A stretch of DNA of 64,000 bases from Nymphaea colorata (GCF_008831285.2 NC_045146.1:7204972-7268971), one strand, 5' to 3'; counted from the first letter of the stretch, positions 34,858 to 46,683 are shown. Notes: generated by a model from the sequence alone, not told the origin. Program-made: numbers and translations.

Positions 34858-36132
34858 TTGAAAGCCAACAAGATGGTTGAAACTAGATCGCAAGCTAAGC
34901 AGACTCTTCAAAACGAGGCTTCATCCTCTGAACTCCGTCCAGAAACACTTGGCCTCCCAGCAATCGAGCCAGAAGCTTACTATATGTTCCGTTTGTTCAT
35001 GGAGCGATTTATGAAGGAGCAAGAAGAGCAAAAGGCTTTGATGGTTACTCCAGAGACGGATAATGAAAAGACTGCCAAGCAGAAAAGAAAGAAGAAAAAC
35101 AAGTCTTTTGTTGAGGATGAAGACCATTTGAGTTCAGATTCGACAACTAGTAAGGAAGAAAAACCCGAACTGTCTTCTCTCAAAAAGAAAAAGACAACAA
35201 AGAAAAATAAAAAGGGAAAAGATGTTATGATAGAAAACAACTCACCCAGTCCTATCACCACTGAAAGTTCGGAAGAGAAGCCCAAAAGGAAGAGAAAACC
35301 TACCAAGAAAGTAAAAAAGGCAAAGAAATACATCACTAGCAGCAGCTCAGACAGTGAGAGTTCTGAAGAAAAAGTAAAGGAGATCAAGGGCAAAAAGAAA
35401 AAAACCAGGCCAGAATTGGTCGAATCAAGTGATGATGAAAGTCCGACTAAGCGCAGATTCTACGAAATGGAGAAAAGAATGAACAATCTTGAGCTTAGGG
35501 GGAAGGGGAAACGTTCATACTCATGTGAGGACTACTACCTTGGCATTGAAGGAGACGAAGACGTGAAAGGCTTGCCCAGAGAATTCATCAGATATGATGG
35601 AACCACCTGTCCACATGTTCATCTTTCAACCTTTTTCAATGATTGCTACAAAATTCGGACAAATAACAGAGCTTTGTTCCGATATTTTCCAAGAAGTCTT
35701 GAAGGCATTGCCGCACAATGGTATAAAGAAAATATCAATCCAATCGAGCTGAAGGAGTTTGACAAGTTGATTAACATGTTTGTTGAAAGATTTGAACAAA
35801 ATGCTGCCATGGCTCCAACCCTCAGTACCATTTGCAGTCTTCGTCAAAAACAGGGAGAAAAGGCTCGAGAATTCATCCAAAAATGGAGAATGCAATGCAA
35901 TAAGATGAAGGAGCCCATTTCTGAGACACAAGCCTTGTCACTCATTAGGAAAAATCTTGCCCAACCCTTGAAAAGTCTCATCCGCAATGCCCCGATCAAA
36001 ACCTTTGCTGAGTTAATTGAACAAGCAAACTCGATAGAAGAAGGGATTGAGGAAGGAGATTTTGATGGAATTATTGCTCCTAAGTACAAAGAAGATGGAA
36101 AGAAAGGAGGAAGGACACAATTGCCTGCATAA
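34858..36132 (+). pseudogene. gypsy gag (first part of gag-protease frame)
   Basis: The 424-codon frame starts at the ATG at 34858; a second Met at 34873 (MVETRSQAKQ) is an equally good start. Residues about 60-200 are Lys/Ser/Glu-rich and disordered with SSDSESSEE-like runs. Residues about 235-410 form the retrotransposon gag domain: FIRYDGTTCPHVHLSTFFND, AAQWY and LRQKQGEKAREFIQKWR. A TAA at 36130 stops it; the same frame is then open through the zinc knuckle and protease to 37632, so this is one nonsense mutation within a single gag-protease ORF. Gag packages the RNA in cytoplasmic particles. Confidence 0.88.
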
Positions 36133-37632
36133 TTCATAGCCAATGCTGGCATTAGAAAGGACCATGATAATAACTACAAGCATGACAAGGGAGTCAGTTT
36201 CAAGAAGAACACACAGTTTCTCAAAGGCGACGATGAAAGGAAGAACAAACACCCAGGTTGGAGCTACGACCGAAAATTCACTCCTCTGAGCCAGTCTCGG
36301 GAGAAGATCCTGGAATACCTTCTCGCCAAAGGAACTATCGTCTTGCCAAAAGTGTCAGAGCCTCCGAAAATGATGGGAGGAAATAAAGAAAAACTGTGCA
36401 AGTTTCATCGTACCCCTGGTCATGACACTGAGGATTGTTTTGTTCTCAAAAATATTATTCAAGACTTCATCAACAAAGATCTCAAGATTTGTGATGATAG
36501 TACCCCTGAGATACTAAGGAATCCATTCCCTGACCACGGAAAGGCGGTAGTAGCCATGATCACTACAGTCACTCCACTTCCGTACCATCCACAAGAGCAC
36601 ATTCGACCTTATATTGGGAGCAGCTCACACAAAATCATGGTAGTAGACCAAGGTAAGGAACCTCTAAATTTCATTGCTATGATGAAAGGCAGGATAGAAA
36701 GTTTGCCCAAGAAACTTCCTATGATTCCAAAGACTTTTATCTTACAAGGCGACGAATCATCAAATGACTCCTCAGATGAAGATCCATGCTATTTGGACGT
36801 TCTCCCCTTGGAAGAGCGTATGGATGAGGGAGACTCGATTCAAGCTTCTAAAAATCAGTCAATTACCTTCTCAGAAAAAGACCTCTCAAAATGGGGATAT
36901 TTCCATGAAGATGCTCTTTACATCGTTGTTCAGGTCAATGGGATGACGGTGCCACATGTTTTGATTGATGGAGGAAGTGGTTTGAATATTTGTCCTCATC
37001 TCACGGCTAAAACATTGGGGTTTCATGAAAACGAATATCGTTCTGATAATACCAAGATCTACGGATACGATGGCCGAGGCATGAACAGCAAAGGTACCCT
37101 CGACATGAATGTGATCATTGAAAATACTAGCCATTGCATTGTATTTCATGTGGTAGACGTACCACCATCATACAACCTGCTTTTGGGACGACCTTGGATC
37201 CATCAAGTACGAGCGATCTCATCCACTCTTCATCAATGCCTAAAATGGAATTTTGGTCCATCAGTCATCACTGTCCGTGCTGAGGATCCGGTCAAGAGGT
37301 TGATGCAACCTATGCTCCCTAGGCCAATTGATCCGGTAGATGTACCGAGCATAAGAACAACAAAGGACAGACCTTTGGAAGAATGGATGCAGAACATGGA
37401 GATAGAGGAACCATCCGGGAATGCTTATGCTATTTCAAGCAATCGTGCAAGTTACCAAGAACACCTATTGTATGTTCATTTCATGAAAAACCCCAAGGGT
37501 TTTCAGTTGCTTCTGAAAGGTGGCTACCGTCCATTCACTGGCCTTGGGAAAAATGAAGATGGCATCTTGCAACCAATTAGCATATCTTTTCAGATGAACA
37601 TGAGAGGACTGGGATATCATGAAGGAATTTGA
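36133..37632 (+). pseudogene. gypsy nucleocapsid, protease and G-patch-like tail
   Basis: Continues the gag frame after the TAA at 36130. CKFHRTPGHDTEDC (about 36394) is the CX2H-type knuckle usual in Tat-lineage gag. The aspartic protease lies at about 36900-37250: VPHVLIDGGSGLNICPHLT with the DGGSG active site, then YNLLLGRPWIHQV. The tail GYRPFTGLGKNEDGI...GLGY (about 37520-37620) resembles a G-patch, an RNA-binding motif found after retroelement proteases. The frame ends with TGA at 37630. RT begins 150 bp later in another frame, after an acceptor-like sequence. Confidence 0.87.
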
Positions 37633-37759
37633 AGAAGATCTTGGGGGCTGATAGTATTCACTTTTGTCTCATGAGAGAACCCATTCTATGAACTAAGAAC
37701 TTTTTTTTTTATATATACGCAAATGCAAGTAATTTTTTTGTTGTCAATTTCGTCCAAAT

Positions 37760-37782
37760 CTTTCCTTTATCCTCTTTACAGG
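37760..37782 (+). promoter_or_regulatory. Candidate 3' splice acceptor before the RT frame
   Basis: TTTCCTTTATCCTCTTTACAG, a pyrimidine-rich tract ending in CAG at 37779-37781, directly precedes GATGTCGG and the RT frame. Ogre elements are known to have an intron between protease and RT. The donor could not be fixed; splicing is an inference. Confidence 0.45.
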
Positions 37783-39858
37783 ATGTCGGAACTCAATATG
37801 TCTCAGTTTATTCTTTTTCCACGAAAGTCCCCCCAGAAAGCATTTATCGAACAAGCAGTCGGTGAAATGGAACCTATGGCAATACCCGAGTCAGAATTAC
37901 CAGAATTCACTCAGATTCAGAAACAAGAGCATCCCTCATCTTTGGTGAATGATCCAATTGAAGAAATTAATATTGGAACCAGTGAAGATCCTAAAATTCT
38001 TCAAATTGGCACCAGTTTGTCAGCGAATGAGAAGAAAAGATTGGTGGACTTTCTTATAAGTAACCAAGAAGCTTTTACTTGGACTTATGAAGATATGCCA
38101 GGCTTAGACCCCCAATTGGTTGAACATCGTTTGCCCTTAAATCCTAATTGCAAGCCGATTAAGCAAAAATTGCGCAAGCTTGACCCTCGACTAGAAGGCC
38201 CTATAAAAGAAGGACTAGAGGACTTGCTAAAGGCAAAATTCATTCGTGCCATCGATTACCCCGAATGGTTGGCGAACATCGTGGTGGTCTCCAAGAAAAA
38301 TGGCAAAGTTAGGTTGTGCATCGACTTTCGAGACTTGAACAAAGCCACACCGAAGGATGATTATCCTCTTCCAAACATTGATCTATTGGTAGACAGTACT
38401 GCAGGCCATGCAATGTTTTCTTTCATGGATGGATATTCGGGATATAATCAAATCAAATTAGCAGTCAAAGATCAACCTAAGACCGCTTTTACTACACCAT
38501 GGGGTACTTTTTGTTACACGGTAATGCCATTTGGGTTGAAGAATGCTGGAGCAACCTATCAAAGAGCCATGGCCGCCATCTTCCATGACCAGATGCATAA
38601 AATCATGGATGCATATATCGATGACATATTGATCAAATCCAAGACAAGAGAAGATCACATTGAAACTCTTGCCCAAGTATTCGAGAGGCTTTTACAGTAC
38701 AAGCTTCGCCTGAATCCTCAAAAATGTGTGTTTGGGGTTGAGTCAGGCAAACTGTTGGGTTTCATGGTCAGTAAGAAGGGAATTGAAATGGATCTTACAA
38801 AAGCCAAGGCAATAATCGATATGCCACCACCTACCAATATCAAGGAGTTGCGAAGCTTGCAAGGACGAATCCAATCCATCAGACGATTCATTTCCAATCT
38901 GGCCATGAGATGCGAGCCATTCAACCAGCTACTGAGGAAAGATGTCAAGTTTGAATGGGGTTTTGAATGCCAACAGTCATTCGAAAGGATCAAGAAATAC
39001 CTTCTAAATCCACCAATTCTAAAACCACCAACGTTGGGAAGACCACTGCTGCTTTACATCACAGTGAATGAGTCAGCATGTGGCGGCTTTTTGGCACAAT
39101 ATGAGGAAGGAAGTCGCATCGAATATGCAATCTATTACATTAGCAAGACTTTTGTTCAGTACGAAAAGAAGTACTCTCCAATAGAGAAAACTTGTCTGGC
39201 ATTGGTTTGGATGTGTCAGAAGTTGAGACATTACTTATTGGCTTGTGAGGTCAAGATACTCTCCAAACTAAATCCTCTCAAGTACATCTTGGAACAACCA
39301 TTCCTTAATGGGCGTATCGCAAAATGGCAAGTTCTGTTGATGCAATATGATCTTGAATATGTGTCTCAAAAGTCAATCAAAGGACAAACAATTGCGGATC
39401 AGTTAGCAGACTTCCCTCAGTACGAAGAAATCAGAACAAATGATGAGTTTCCAGATGAACATGTACTAAGATTGGAAACGGTTTCGACATGGAAGATGTA
39501 CTTTGACGGGTCCAGAAATGTGATGGGAGCAGGCATAGGCATCTTACTCATCACTCCAGAATGCGAAATGATCCCGTACTCTTTGAAACTTGATTTTCCA
39601 TGTACCCATAACATGGCTGAATATGAAGCCCTCATACAAGGACTTCGTTCTTTATTGAGTTTTCAAGTGAAAAGAGTGCATGCCTTCGGCGACTCTCAGC
39701 TTATTATAAACCAAGTGAATGGAGAATGGCAAGTCAAAGATGAAAAGTTGGTGCCATATCAAGAAATTGCTACCTCCTTAATCTGTCAATTCGAAGAAGT
39801 ACAATTGACTCACGTAAAGAGAGAAGGTAACTCTATTGCGGATGGCTCGCGAGCTTAG
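37783..39858 (+). pseudogene. gypsy reverse transcriptase and double RNase H
   Basis: The frame is open from 37723, but the first 20 codons are intron-like; the Met at 37783 (MSELNMSQFI) follows the CAG acceptor. RT: EGLEDLLKAKFIRAIDYPEW, VRLCIDFRDLNKATPKDDYP, FSFMDGYSGYNQIK, FCYTVMPFGLKNAGATYQR and AYIDDILIKS with the catalytic Asp pair (38620-38625). First RNase H: LLLYITVNESACGGFLAQYE, YSPIEKTCLALVW. Second RNase H, about residue 590 from 37723: WKMYFDGSRNVMGAGIGILL, NMAEYEALIQGLRSL and AFGDSQLIINQVNG, with D-E-D catalytic residues. A second, archaeal-type RNase H marks the Tat clade. A one-base loss near 39846 shifts the frame to the TAG at 39856; protein-like sequence resumes in the next frame (LASLGSTITFRTNEA). 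Confidence 0.92.
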
Positions 39859-41225
39859 GATCAACCATCACTTTTCGAACCAATGAAGCAATCCGCTCTT
39901 TTGAGATTGGAAGATTAGAACACCCTGCTTTTGAAACGATGGCGCATGTTCATCGTATCCAAGGGGGGGATACGCCTTGGTACCATGACATCAAAAGGTA
40001 TATTGAAAGCAGAGAATTCCCGACTGAAATGTCTAAAAATGAACAAAAAGCAATACAATGTATGTCAGCAAGGTACTTTATCCTAGCAGGGGTATTATAC
40101 AGACGTGGATTTAGCACTGAATACTCTCGGTGTCTTGATGAAGATGAGGCAAAGAAAGTAATCGAAGAATCACATCGAGGAGATTGTGGAGGCCATGTTG
40201 GTTACCAAACCCTCACCAAACAAATAATTCGAGCAGGGTATTATTGACCTACCATGCAAAAAGATTGTCACCAATTTGTCAAAAGATGCAAAGAATGTCA
40301 ACTGCATGCTCCAGTAATTCATGCCCCAGCATCTCACTTGCATTCTGTGACATCTCCTTGGCCGTTTTCAATGTGGGCCTTTGACGTAGTCGGACCGATA
40401 TCCCCTGCAGCTTCTAACGGCCATAAGTATTTTCTTACTGCAACAGATTATTTTACCAAGTGGGTAGAAGTCGTCACACTTAGAACGGTGGAAGGACGTC
40501 ATGTAGTGTCCTTCATTCACAAAAATCTTCTTTGCAGATTTGGAGTCCCTCATGATATAGTATCAGACAATGGAACTCATTTCAAGAATGAAAAGATGAG
40601 GCAGTTGTGCAGCAAATACCACATCACGCACCATTTTTCAGCTCCTTATTACCCCCAAGGCAATGGACAAGCAGAGGCTACCAACAAGATCCTGATCCGC
40701 ATCTTGGAACGGACAGTAGAAACAGGAAGAGATTGGCATGAAAAGATGCACAACGCTCTATGGGCATATCGCACCACTATGAGAACTCCAACAAATGCCA
40801 CTCCAGCAGAGCTAGTCTATAGAACAGAAGTGGTTCTACCATTACATGTGTTGAAACCTGCTTTGAAGTTCGCTTCTCTCATAGAGCTCCCTCTTACTCA
40901 ATATCAACAAAAAATGCTAATGCAACTCAATTTGCTAGATGAAAAGAGGCTAAAAGCGGCTGAACATGCTGAAGCTTATCGCCAAAGGGTAGCCAGACAA
41001 TTTGCCAAGTCAGTTATCGAGAGACAGTTCAAAGTGAATGATTCGGTCCTACGATCTGCAGTGTACCTGAGAGGACGACCACGAGGCAAGTGGGCACCAA
41101 ATTGGGAAGGCCCATATATCATTAAGGAAGTTTTGCCCCACAATTCATACTGACTAATTGATGCAGATGGGGTGGAATTTGCCGATCCTGTTAATGCCCT
41201 TCACCTCAAGAAATTTTATGCCTAG
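39846..41225 (+). pseudogene. gypsy integrase
   Basis: One frame from about 39846 to the TAG at 41223, cut by TGA codons at 40245 and 41151 at positions where the family has Trp. The linker is followed by the zinc-binding H-H-C-C module (ESHRGDCGGHVGYQTL, then KRCKECQLHAP). The core has FDVVGP (first Asp, 40383), IVSDNGTHFKN (second Asp, 40566) and GNGQAEATNK (Glu, 40674), a D-35-E spacing. The C-terminus has RGRPRGKWAPNWEGPYIIKE and ends LHLKKFYA. No chromodomain follows, in line with the Tat clade. Integrase inserts the element into the genome; this copy is inactive because of the two stops and the upstream frameshift. Confidence 0.92.
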
Positions 41226-41357
41226 TTCTCTTGTATTTATTTTCCAATCAATGTCAAACATTTGTGTTTCCACATCGACTATTCAATCTAGATTCTTCCC
41301 AGTTGTAAAACATGACAATTACACTGAGGCATTCTTATTTTTATCGCTCAGGGCTTG

Positions 41358-41660
41358 AGAGCAACCCGTGCAGGTAAAGGGTTAAACCCGCAATATGAGG
41401 GCAACCCATGCAGGCAAGGGGTTAAACCTGCAATGCTAGCCAAAGCAACCCATGCAGGCAAAGGGGTTAAACTTGTGCTACAAGCCAAAGCAACCCACAC
41501 AGTTAAAGGGTTCAACTTGTGATGCAAGTCAAGGCAACCCATTCAGGGGGTTAATCCTGAATTTGAAATCGGCAAACCCATGCAGGTAAGGGGTTAAACC
41601 TGCAATTTAAGCTCAAACAACCCATTCAAGTAAGGGGTAAAGCCTGAAACATCTCTATGA
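41358..41660. repeat. Degenerate tandem array in the gypsy 3' UTR
   Basis: About six units of 45-60 bp, each with CAACCCATGCAGGCAAGG, GGGTTAAACCTGCAAT-like sequence. Within a unit CATGCAGG..A and CCTGCA are partly complementary, so each could fold. Such hypervariable 3' UTR arrays are known from Ogre/Tat elements and can seed satellites. Confidence 0.85.
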
Positions 41661-41730
41661 AAATATCTTGCTTGAAAAATTTGTGGCGTTTATCTTTGTC
41701 ACTAAGCATGGCTAACACCGGCTTATTAAC

Positions 41731-41743
41731 AAAGAGGGGCATC
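41731..41743 (+). promoter_or_regulatory. Polypurine tract of the gypsy element
   Basis: AAAGAGGGGCATC immediately precedes the 3' LTR, the expected plus-strand primer position. Confidence 0.85.
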
Positions 41744-44700
41744 TGTAATCACCCCAAATTTTTCTAAAGGACTATGATGTTTTATCCAAGTGCGAAATTC
41801 AAATTTCGGCACAAGATTTCCAAAATACTACTCTCAGATCCAAATTAAATCCAAAATAGAACTCTCAGATCCAAATTAAATCCAAAATACTGCTTTTATA
41901 TCCAAAACCCAAGTTCAGATCCAAATCAATCATTTAAGACCGATTTGCCCCTCCTTTTGACCATAAAACCTCCTTTAGAGGGTGATTTTAGTCTTTTTTA
42001 AACAAGACCGATTTGCCCCTCCTTTTGACCAAAAAACCTCCTTTAGAGGGTGATTTTAGTCTTTTTTAAACAAGACCGATTTGCCCCTCCTTTTGACCAA
42101 AAAACCTTCTTTTAGAGAGTGATTTTAGTCTTTTTTAAACAAGACCGATTTGCCCCTCCTTTTGACCAAAAAACCTTCTTTTAGAGGGTGATTTTAGTCT
42201 TTTTCAAACAAGACCGATTTGCCCCTCCTTTTGACCAAAAAACCTTCTTTTAGAGGGTGATTTTAGTCTTTTTGGGTGGACAAGACTCATTTGCCCTTCC
42301 TTTTGGCCAAAAAATCTCTTTTTGGAGGGTGATTTTAGTCTTTTTGGGTCAAAAAAATTCAAATTTTGGGTTTTGGCTCCAAAATCCTCTATAAATACCC
42401 CCCCATATCCCCCCTCTTGGGCAAGATTGGTCCTTGGGAGAAACTCTAGTATATTCTCACTTGAAGACTTAGAGTTTCTCTTGAGCTCTCTCTCTCTCTC
42501 CCTCTTACTCTTTTCATTTCCTTCTCCAACTTAGAGCAAGCACTTTTGGAGCTTCATTCAAAAGGGGATCTTCAAGTGAAGGTGTTCATCTTCCTTAAGT
42601 CATTTCCTATTAGAGGTATGTAATCTTCATCTCTCTCATTTCTTTCTTCTTTCTTTTCATTAATGTTCTTATTATTATGTTATTTCTTTCTCTTAAACAT
42701 AGTGTTGTTGTTGTTTTCATTTTCTCTTCTCATTTTCATCTCCCCATGGCCAAAGGAGATAGCACTCAACCTCTTTTTAGAGACAAGAGGCTATGCTCAA
42801 ATGCACCGGGAGCATGAGAAGATGAGATGATATCTTATTTTATGATTAAATCATGTTCTTTCAAGTATTCTTGTTGTTCTTGTTCTTTCTCTATATTAAT
42901 ATCTTATTGCTCTTTCTTCTCTTCAATAATATATTCTTGTTGTTGTTATTCTTTTCCTTAATGAATATATTTTTGTTGTTATTGTTATTTCATTTCTTCA
43001 ATAGTCTTGTCCTTGTTATTTTTTTTTTTTTTTTCTTTCTTCTTCCTCTTTCCATGACCAAAGGAGATAGCCCTCAATCTCTTTTTAGAGACAAGAGGCT
43101 ATGCTCAGGCTATGCTCAAGTGCATTGGGAGTGTGAAAAGATGAGAAGATCTTTCGTTTCATGATTGAATCATGTTTTCTCTTTTATTAAATATAACATT
43201 GTATCTCTTTCTATATTTTCTTCTCATCTTCATCTCCCCACGGCTAAAAAAGGTAGCTCTCAATCTCTTTTTAGAGACAAGAGGCTATACTCAAAGTGCA
43301 CCGGGAGCATGGAAAGATGAGATGATCTTTCATTTTAATCAAGTTCTTTCTTTTCATGAATACATTCTTATTGTTTTTTTTTGTTTCCTCTTATTTTCCT
43401 CTCTTCCTCATTTCTCCATGGTCAAAAGAGATAGCTCTCAATCTCTATTCTAGAGTCAAGAGGCTATACTCAAGTGCACCGGGAACATGAGAAGATGAAG
43501 TGGTATATCAATTCATAGTTACATCATGTCTTCCCTCCTAATTGAACTTTGCTTTTTCCATCATTCTCTTTCTTTCTTTCATTCCTTGAATGTTATCTAT
43601 AAATTATGCACGCATGATTGCTTGGTTCTTTACTTACATGTGAATGTATGGCGGGAATGAGAGTGTGGTTTGGGGATTCTTTATTTTCATATTAATTTTT
43701 GAGGTTGGGACTTGTCCAACCCGGGATAAACCCTCACGAAAATGTACATGTTAATATGCATTTTCATGACATTTTGCGCTAGATTCTTTCTTAATCATCA
43801 CATTAGGAACCCTAACGAGTGCTTCGTTATGTTGCTTGTTTTCTTTCATACCCAACGATGGAAGAAATATATCCCTTACAACAAACTAAATAATAACATT
43901 CTATACTTATATAAATCATATTTTCCAAAACATTTTCAAAAAGAACCTTCTAATATGACCTTAGGGACTTAGCTTAGACTCTTGCATGAGTCCAAGCTCC
44001 CCTCCGGCCCACATTAAATTTGAAGTTGGTAATTTTAAGTTGTTCCTTGATTTTTTTTAATCTTGTGAAGGTATGGATGTATACACATGTTATATACATT
44101 TATGCCAACATGATGACCCCATCTTTCTCTCTCTATGCTTTCACTTTCTATTTTATAAATTTTCATATGTGCATGAATACGTATGTACATGTGTTCCATC
44201 TCCTCTCTTTCAAATATTTATTCCTCTTTTCAAGACAAATATCTTCTCTTATAACATTTTTCATACCCATATATGCGTATGATATTTTTCTTTTCCTCTA
44301 AAATCTCTCTTTCTCTTCGAATCAATACATCTTTTTCTCTTTATATGTGATGATATGTACACAAGTATGCATGTCTTTCTCTATATCTCTCTCTTTCCTT
44401 TCATAAGAGTGTTTTATCTCTTGTATTCTTCTTAACATTCTCATCTCATGAACTTTCTATTTACCAACTTCAATAAGACCACAAATCAAGTAATGACCCA
44501 ATATTGGAATCATGCTTGATGGTCTATAATCTCTATCCATTTTCAAAAATTTTTCCTTCTTATATATAATAATTATAACAACGAAATCTTAGATGTATGT
44601 TGTGGTAGGAATGATATTAGATGAATGTTGTGGTAGGAATGTTTTACTTTTTTTCAATCATATAGGGTAAATGCATTCATGCATTCTCACCCACTTTATT

Positions 44701-45168
44701 TCACTTATGATCACAAGCACCTCTCTAAAAGAACTTAAGGAAGAAGGGATGGAGCTCTAGCTAGGTGGTAACCGAATTAGAGCAAAATCTCAAACCTACT
44801 TAAAGTCTTAAGAGAACACTAAAGTGATTTCAAAAGGTTTTCACAAGTTTTTCAAATGATATTTACTAGTTTCACTTTTTCCTCAAAACATTTCACTTTT
44901 TCAAGCAATTCTTCAAGAACCTTTTCAAAAGTTTGAAACTCCAAACTTTCAATATTTTCTACACCGCATATAGAATCAAAAAGATGTTTAAGTTAAAACG
45001 AAATGCATCAATGATAAACATAGTCCTTGGGTTGATTACCCCCGGTAAAAGCGCCGGGAATGGTCGATTCTCGTACCGACGGGCGAGTCCCTTTCTTTCC
45101 TCTTTCAAAACAAAAACCTTATTTTTCTGGAGCACTCCAAAACCAATGAAAATTTTGGGATGCAAACA
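41744..45168 (+). repeat. 3' LTR of the gypsy element
   Basis: 3,425 bp, starts TGTAATCACC and ends GATGCAAACA, followed by GCTCC. It has six minisatellite copies (from about 41937) against seven in the 5' LTR, and a local 12-bp duplication GGCTATGCTCAG near 43096 that the 5' LTR lacks. The TATA-like box is at 42390. Confidence 0.94.
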
Positions 45169-45173
45169 GCTCC

Positions 45174-46683
45174 CAAACATCAATATATATTAAGTCAAAG
45201 CATGATTCAGCTACATGTTCAGAATCAGTAAAAACAACCTGGTCATCTTTCCCAAGGTACATGCCTCACAATTATAAACAACAAATTGAGAATTGGGAAA
45301 CATAGTCCTTAGGACTTTATTTGAAGGGTGGCCTACTCTCTAGTGCCACACCCGAGTATCCTTTGTTGTCTTTATTGTAGTATGAACTCTTGGATTGTTC
45401 TTTGGAGTAAAGTAATACAAGTTGCTTTCTTCTCTGCATTCACCAATCTTTGTCTGACACTTGATGTCCACTAGTATCACCTTTTTTCCAGTGAACAATA
45501 TGTAGCAGTTTAAATCGTTACTCAGTTTATTCACAAATATCAAGTTCATTTCATGTTTAGGCATATGCAACACATTATCTAATGTAATGGACTTTTTATA
45601 TAAACTGAACCATAGCCTACTACAGAGGTAATAGATCCATCGAGAAGTTTAACATGAATCTTTTATCATATTTGACATCAACAAGAGATCTAAGCATGCA
45701 GTCATGTAGTCTGCAGCACCACTATCAATGATCCACTATATGTTATTAAAGGAAGCTATGAATGAACAAACCCTTATCTACTTCTTGTTCCACAACAATG
45801 GCTAGATTGGTGAGAGTGATCTGTTTGAGCAGGCTTGCAATCTCAGCTATATCATCTTCACATCGCTGTCCAGAGTCACGTGCCTAACTTCTGCCTCTCC
45901 CTGGATGACCATTTAGGTTCCAACAACATTCTCTGGTATGTCCCCGTTTCTTGCAATAGGTACAAGACATTGATCCTTTTCCACAACTGGATCAAGTGTC
46001 TGCTACAAAGTAGTTCTTGTCTCCATGCGAAGGTGTAGGTGCTTCTGACTTGACAACAAAGGCAACCTTGTCATAAGAAGAGAGAAAATTCCTTCTTGAG
46101 CTTATCTTCAGTTTTCATGACTCATTGTCTAGTTTCCTCCCATTACACAATGGAAAAGACATTGTTGAACGATGGAAATGGGTAAGACATGAGAATATCA
46201 TTTCTTAGGTGATCAAACTTTTCTCCCACATGGCCTTGAGCGAACTCAAGTATCCATGAAACAACTTCTCTCCCTTTGTGAAATTGGCTATGTCATATTC
46301 AAGGAGATAAACTCCCACCAGGTTTTGGTCTTCATCGTATATCTCTGCTAACGTGTCTTATATATCCTTGGTTGAATCTAGAAAAAGGAACCTTCGGCAA
46401 TACCTGGTTCCATCAAGTCAAGACATAACAACTTTGTAATTAGCTTTCCATTCTTCATAACCAGAATCGGTTTTTTTAGGGGCGCTGATCTTCCCATTGA
46501 CATACCTGATCTTCGACTTCTTGCAGAGATATAAACTTGTAGACTCACACAAATGATGTAGTTTCCACCATTGATAGGGGATGTTGTGATTTTGAGGGCT
46601 GGATCTAGATCTTTCATAACAGCCTTCACTGTAAGAGTTGGGGAAAGGGTCACACACGAGTTAGGGTTCTCTGATTCAGCCAT
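45174..46683 (-). pseudogene. 5' half of the minus-strand copia: gag, zinc knuckle, protease, start of integrase
   Basis: Reading down the minus strand: gag starts MAESENPNSCVTLSPTLTVK at 46683, with NGGNYI in the usual WxxW-like place, and changes frame near 46450. The zinc knuckle CTYCKKRGHTREC (45966-45924) keeps CX2CX4HX4C. The protease block WIIDSGAADYMTA (45737-45699) has DSGA. The GAG-pre-integrase region (GHPSNKVLRTMFP, CEACTLGK) lies at about 45330-45250, and FDLIYIDVWEP, with the first integrase Asp, ends at the gypsy insertion. The remainder of the protein is at 29178-26715. Frameshifts and stops throughout make it dead. Confidence 0.88.

Larger units (their letters stand above)
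29184..45168 (+). mobile_element. Ty3/gypsy retrotransposon, Tat/Ogre-like, 16 kb
   Basis: A full-length element of 15,985 bp: 5' LTR 29184-32668, internal region 32669-41743, 3' LTR 41744-45168, flanked by GCTCC on both sides. Internal order is PBS, an extra ORF1 (33482), gag (34858), protease, RT with two RNase H regions (37783), integrase (39.9-41.2 kb), a repetitive 3' UTR and a polypurine tract. ORF1 upstream of gag, the second RNase H, the lack of a chromodomain and the large size are marks of the plant Tat clade that includes Ogre. LTRs look about 98-99 per cent identical by eye outside one repeat-unit difference, so insertion is recent compared with the copia it split. Coding is broken by three nonsense codons (36130, 40245, 41151) and one frameshift (about 39846), so this copy is not autonomous. 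Confidence 0.95.

Noticed and set aside
33637-41542. Minus-strand frames across the gypsy coding region
   Set aside because: Shadows of the + strand ORFs; no motif of their own.
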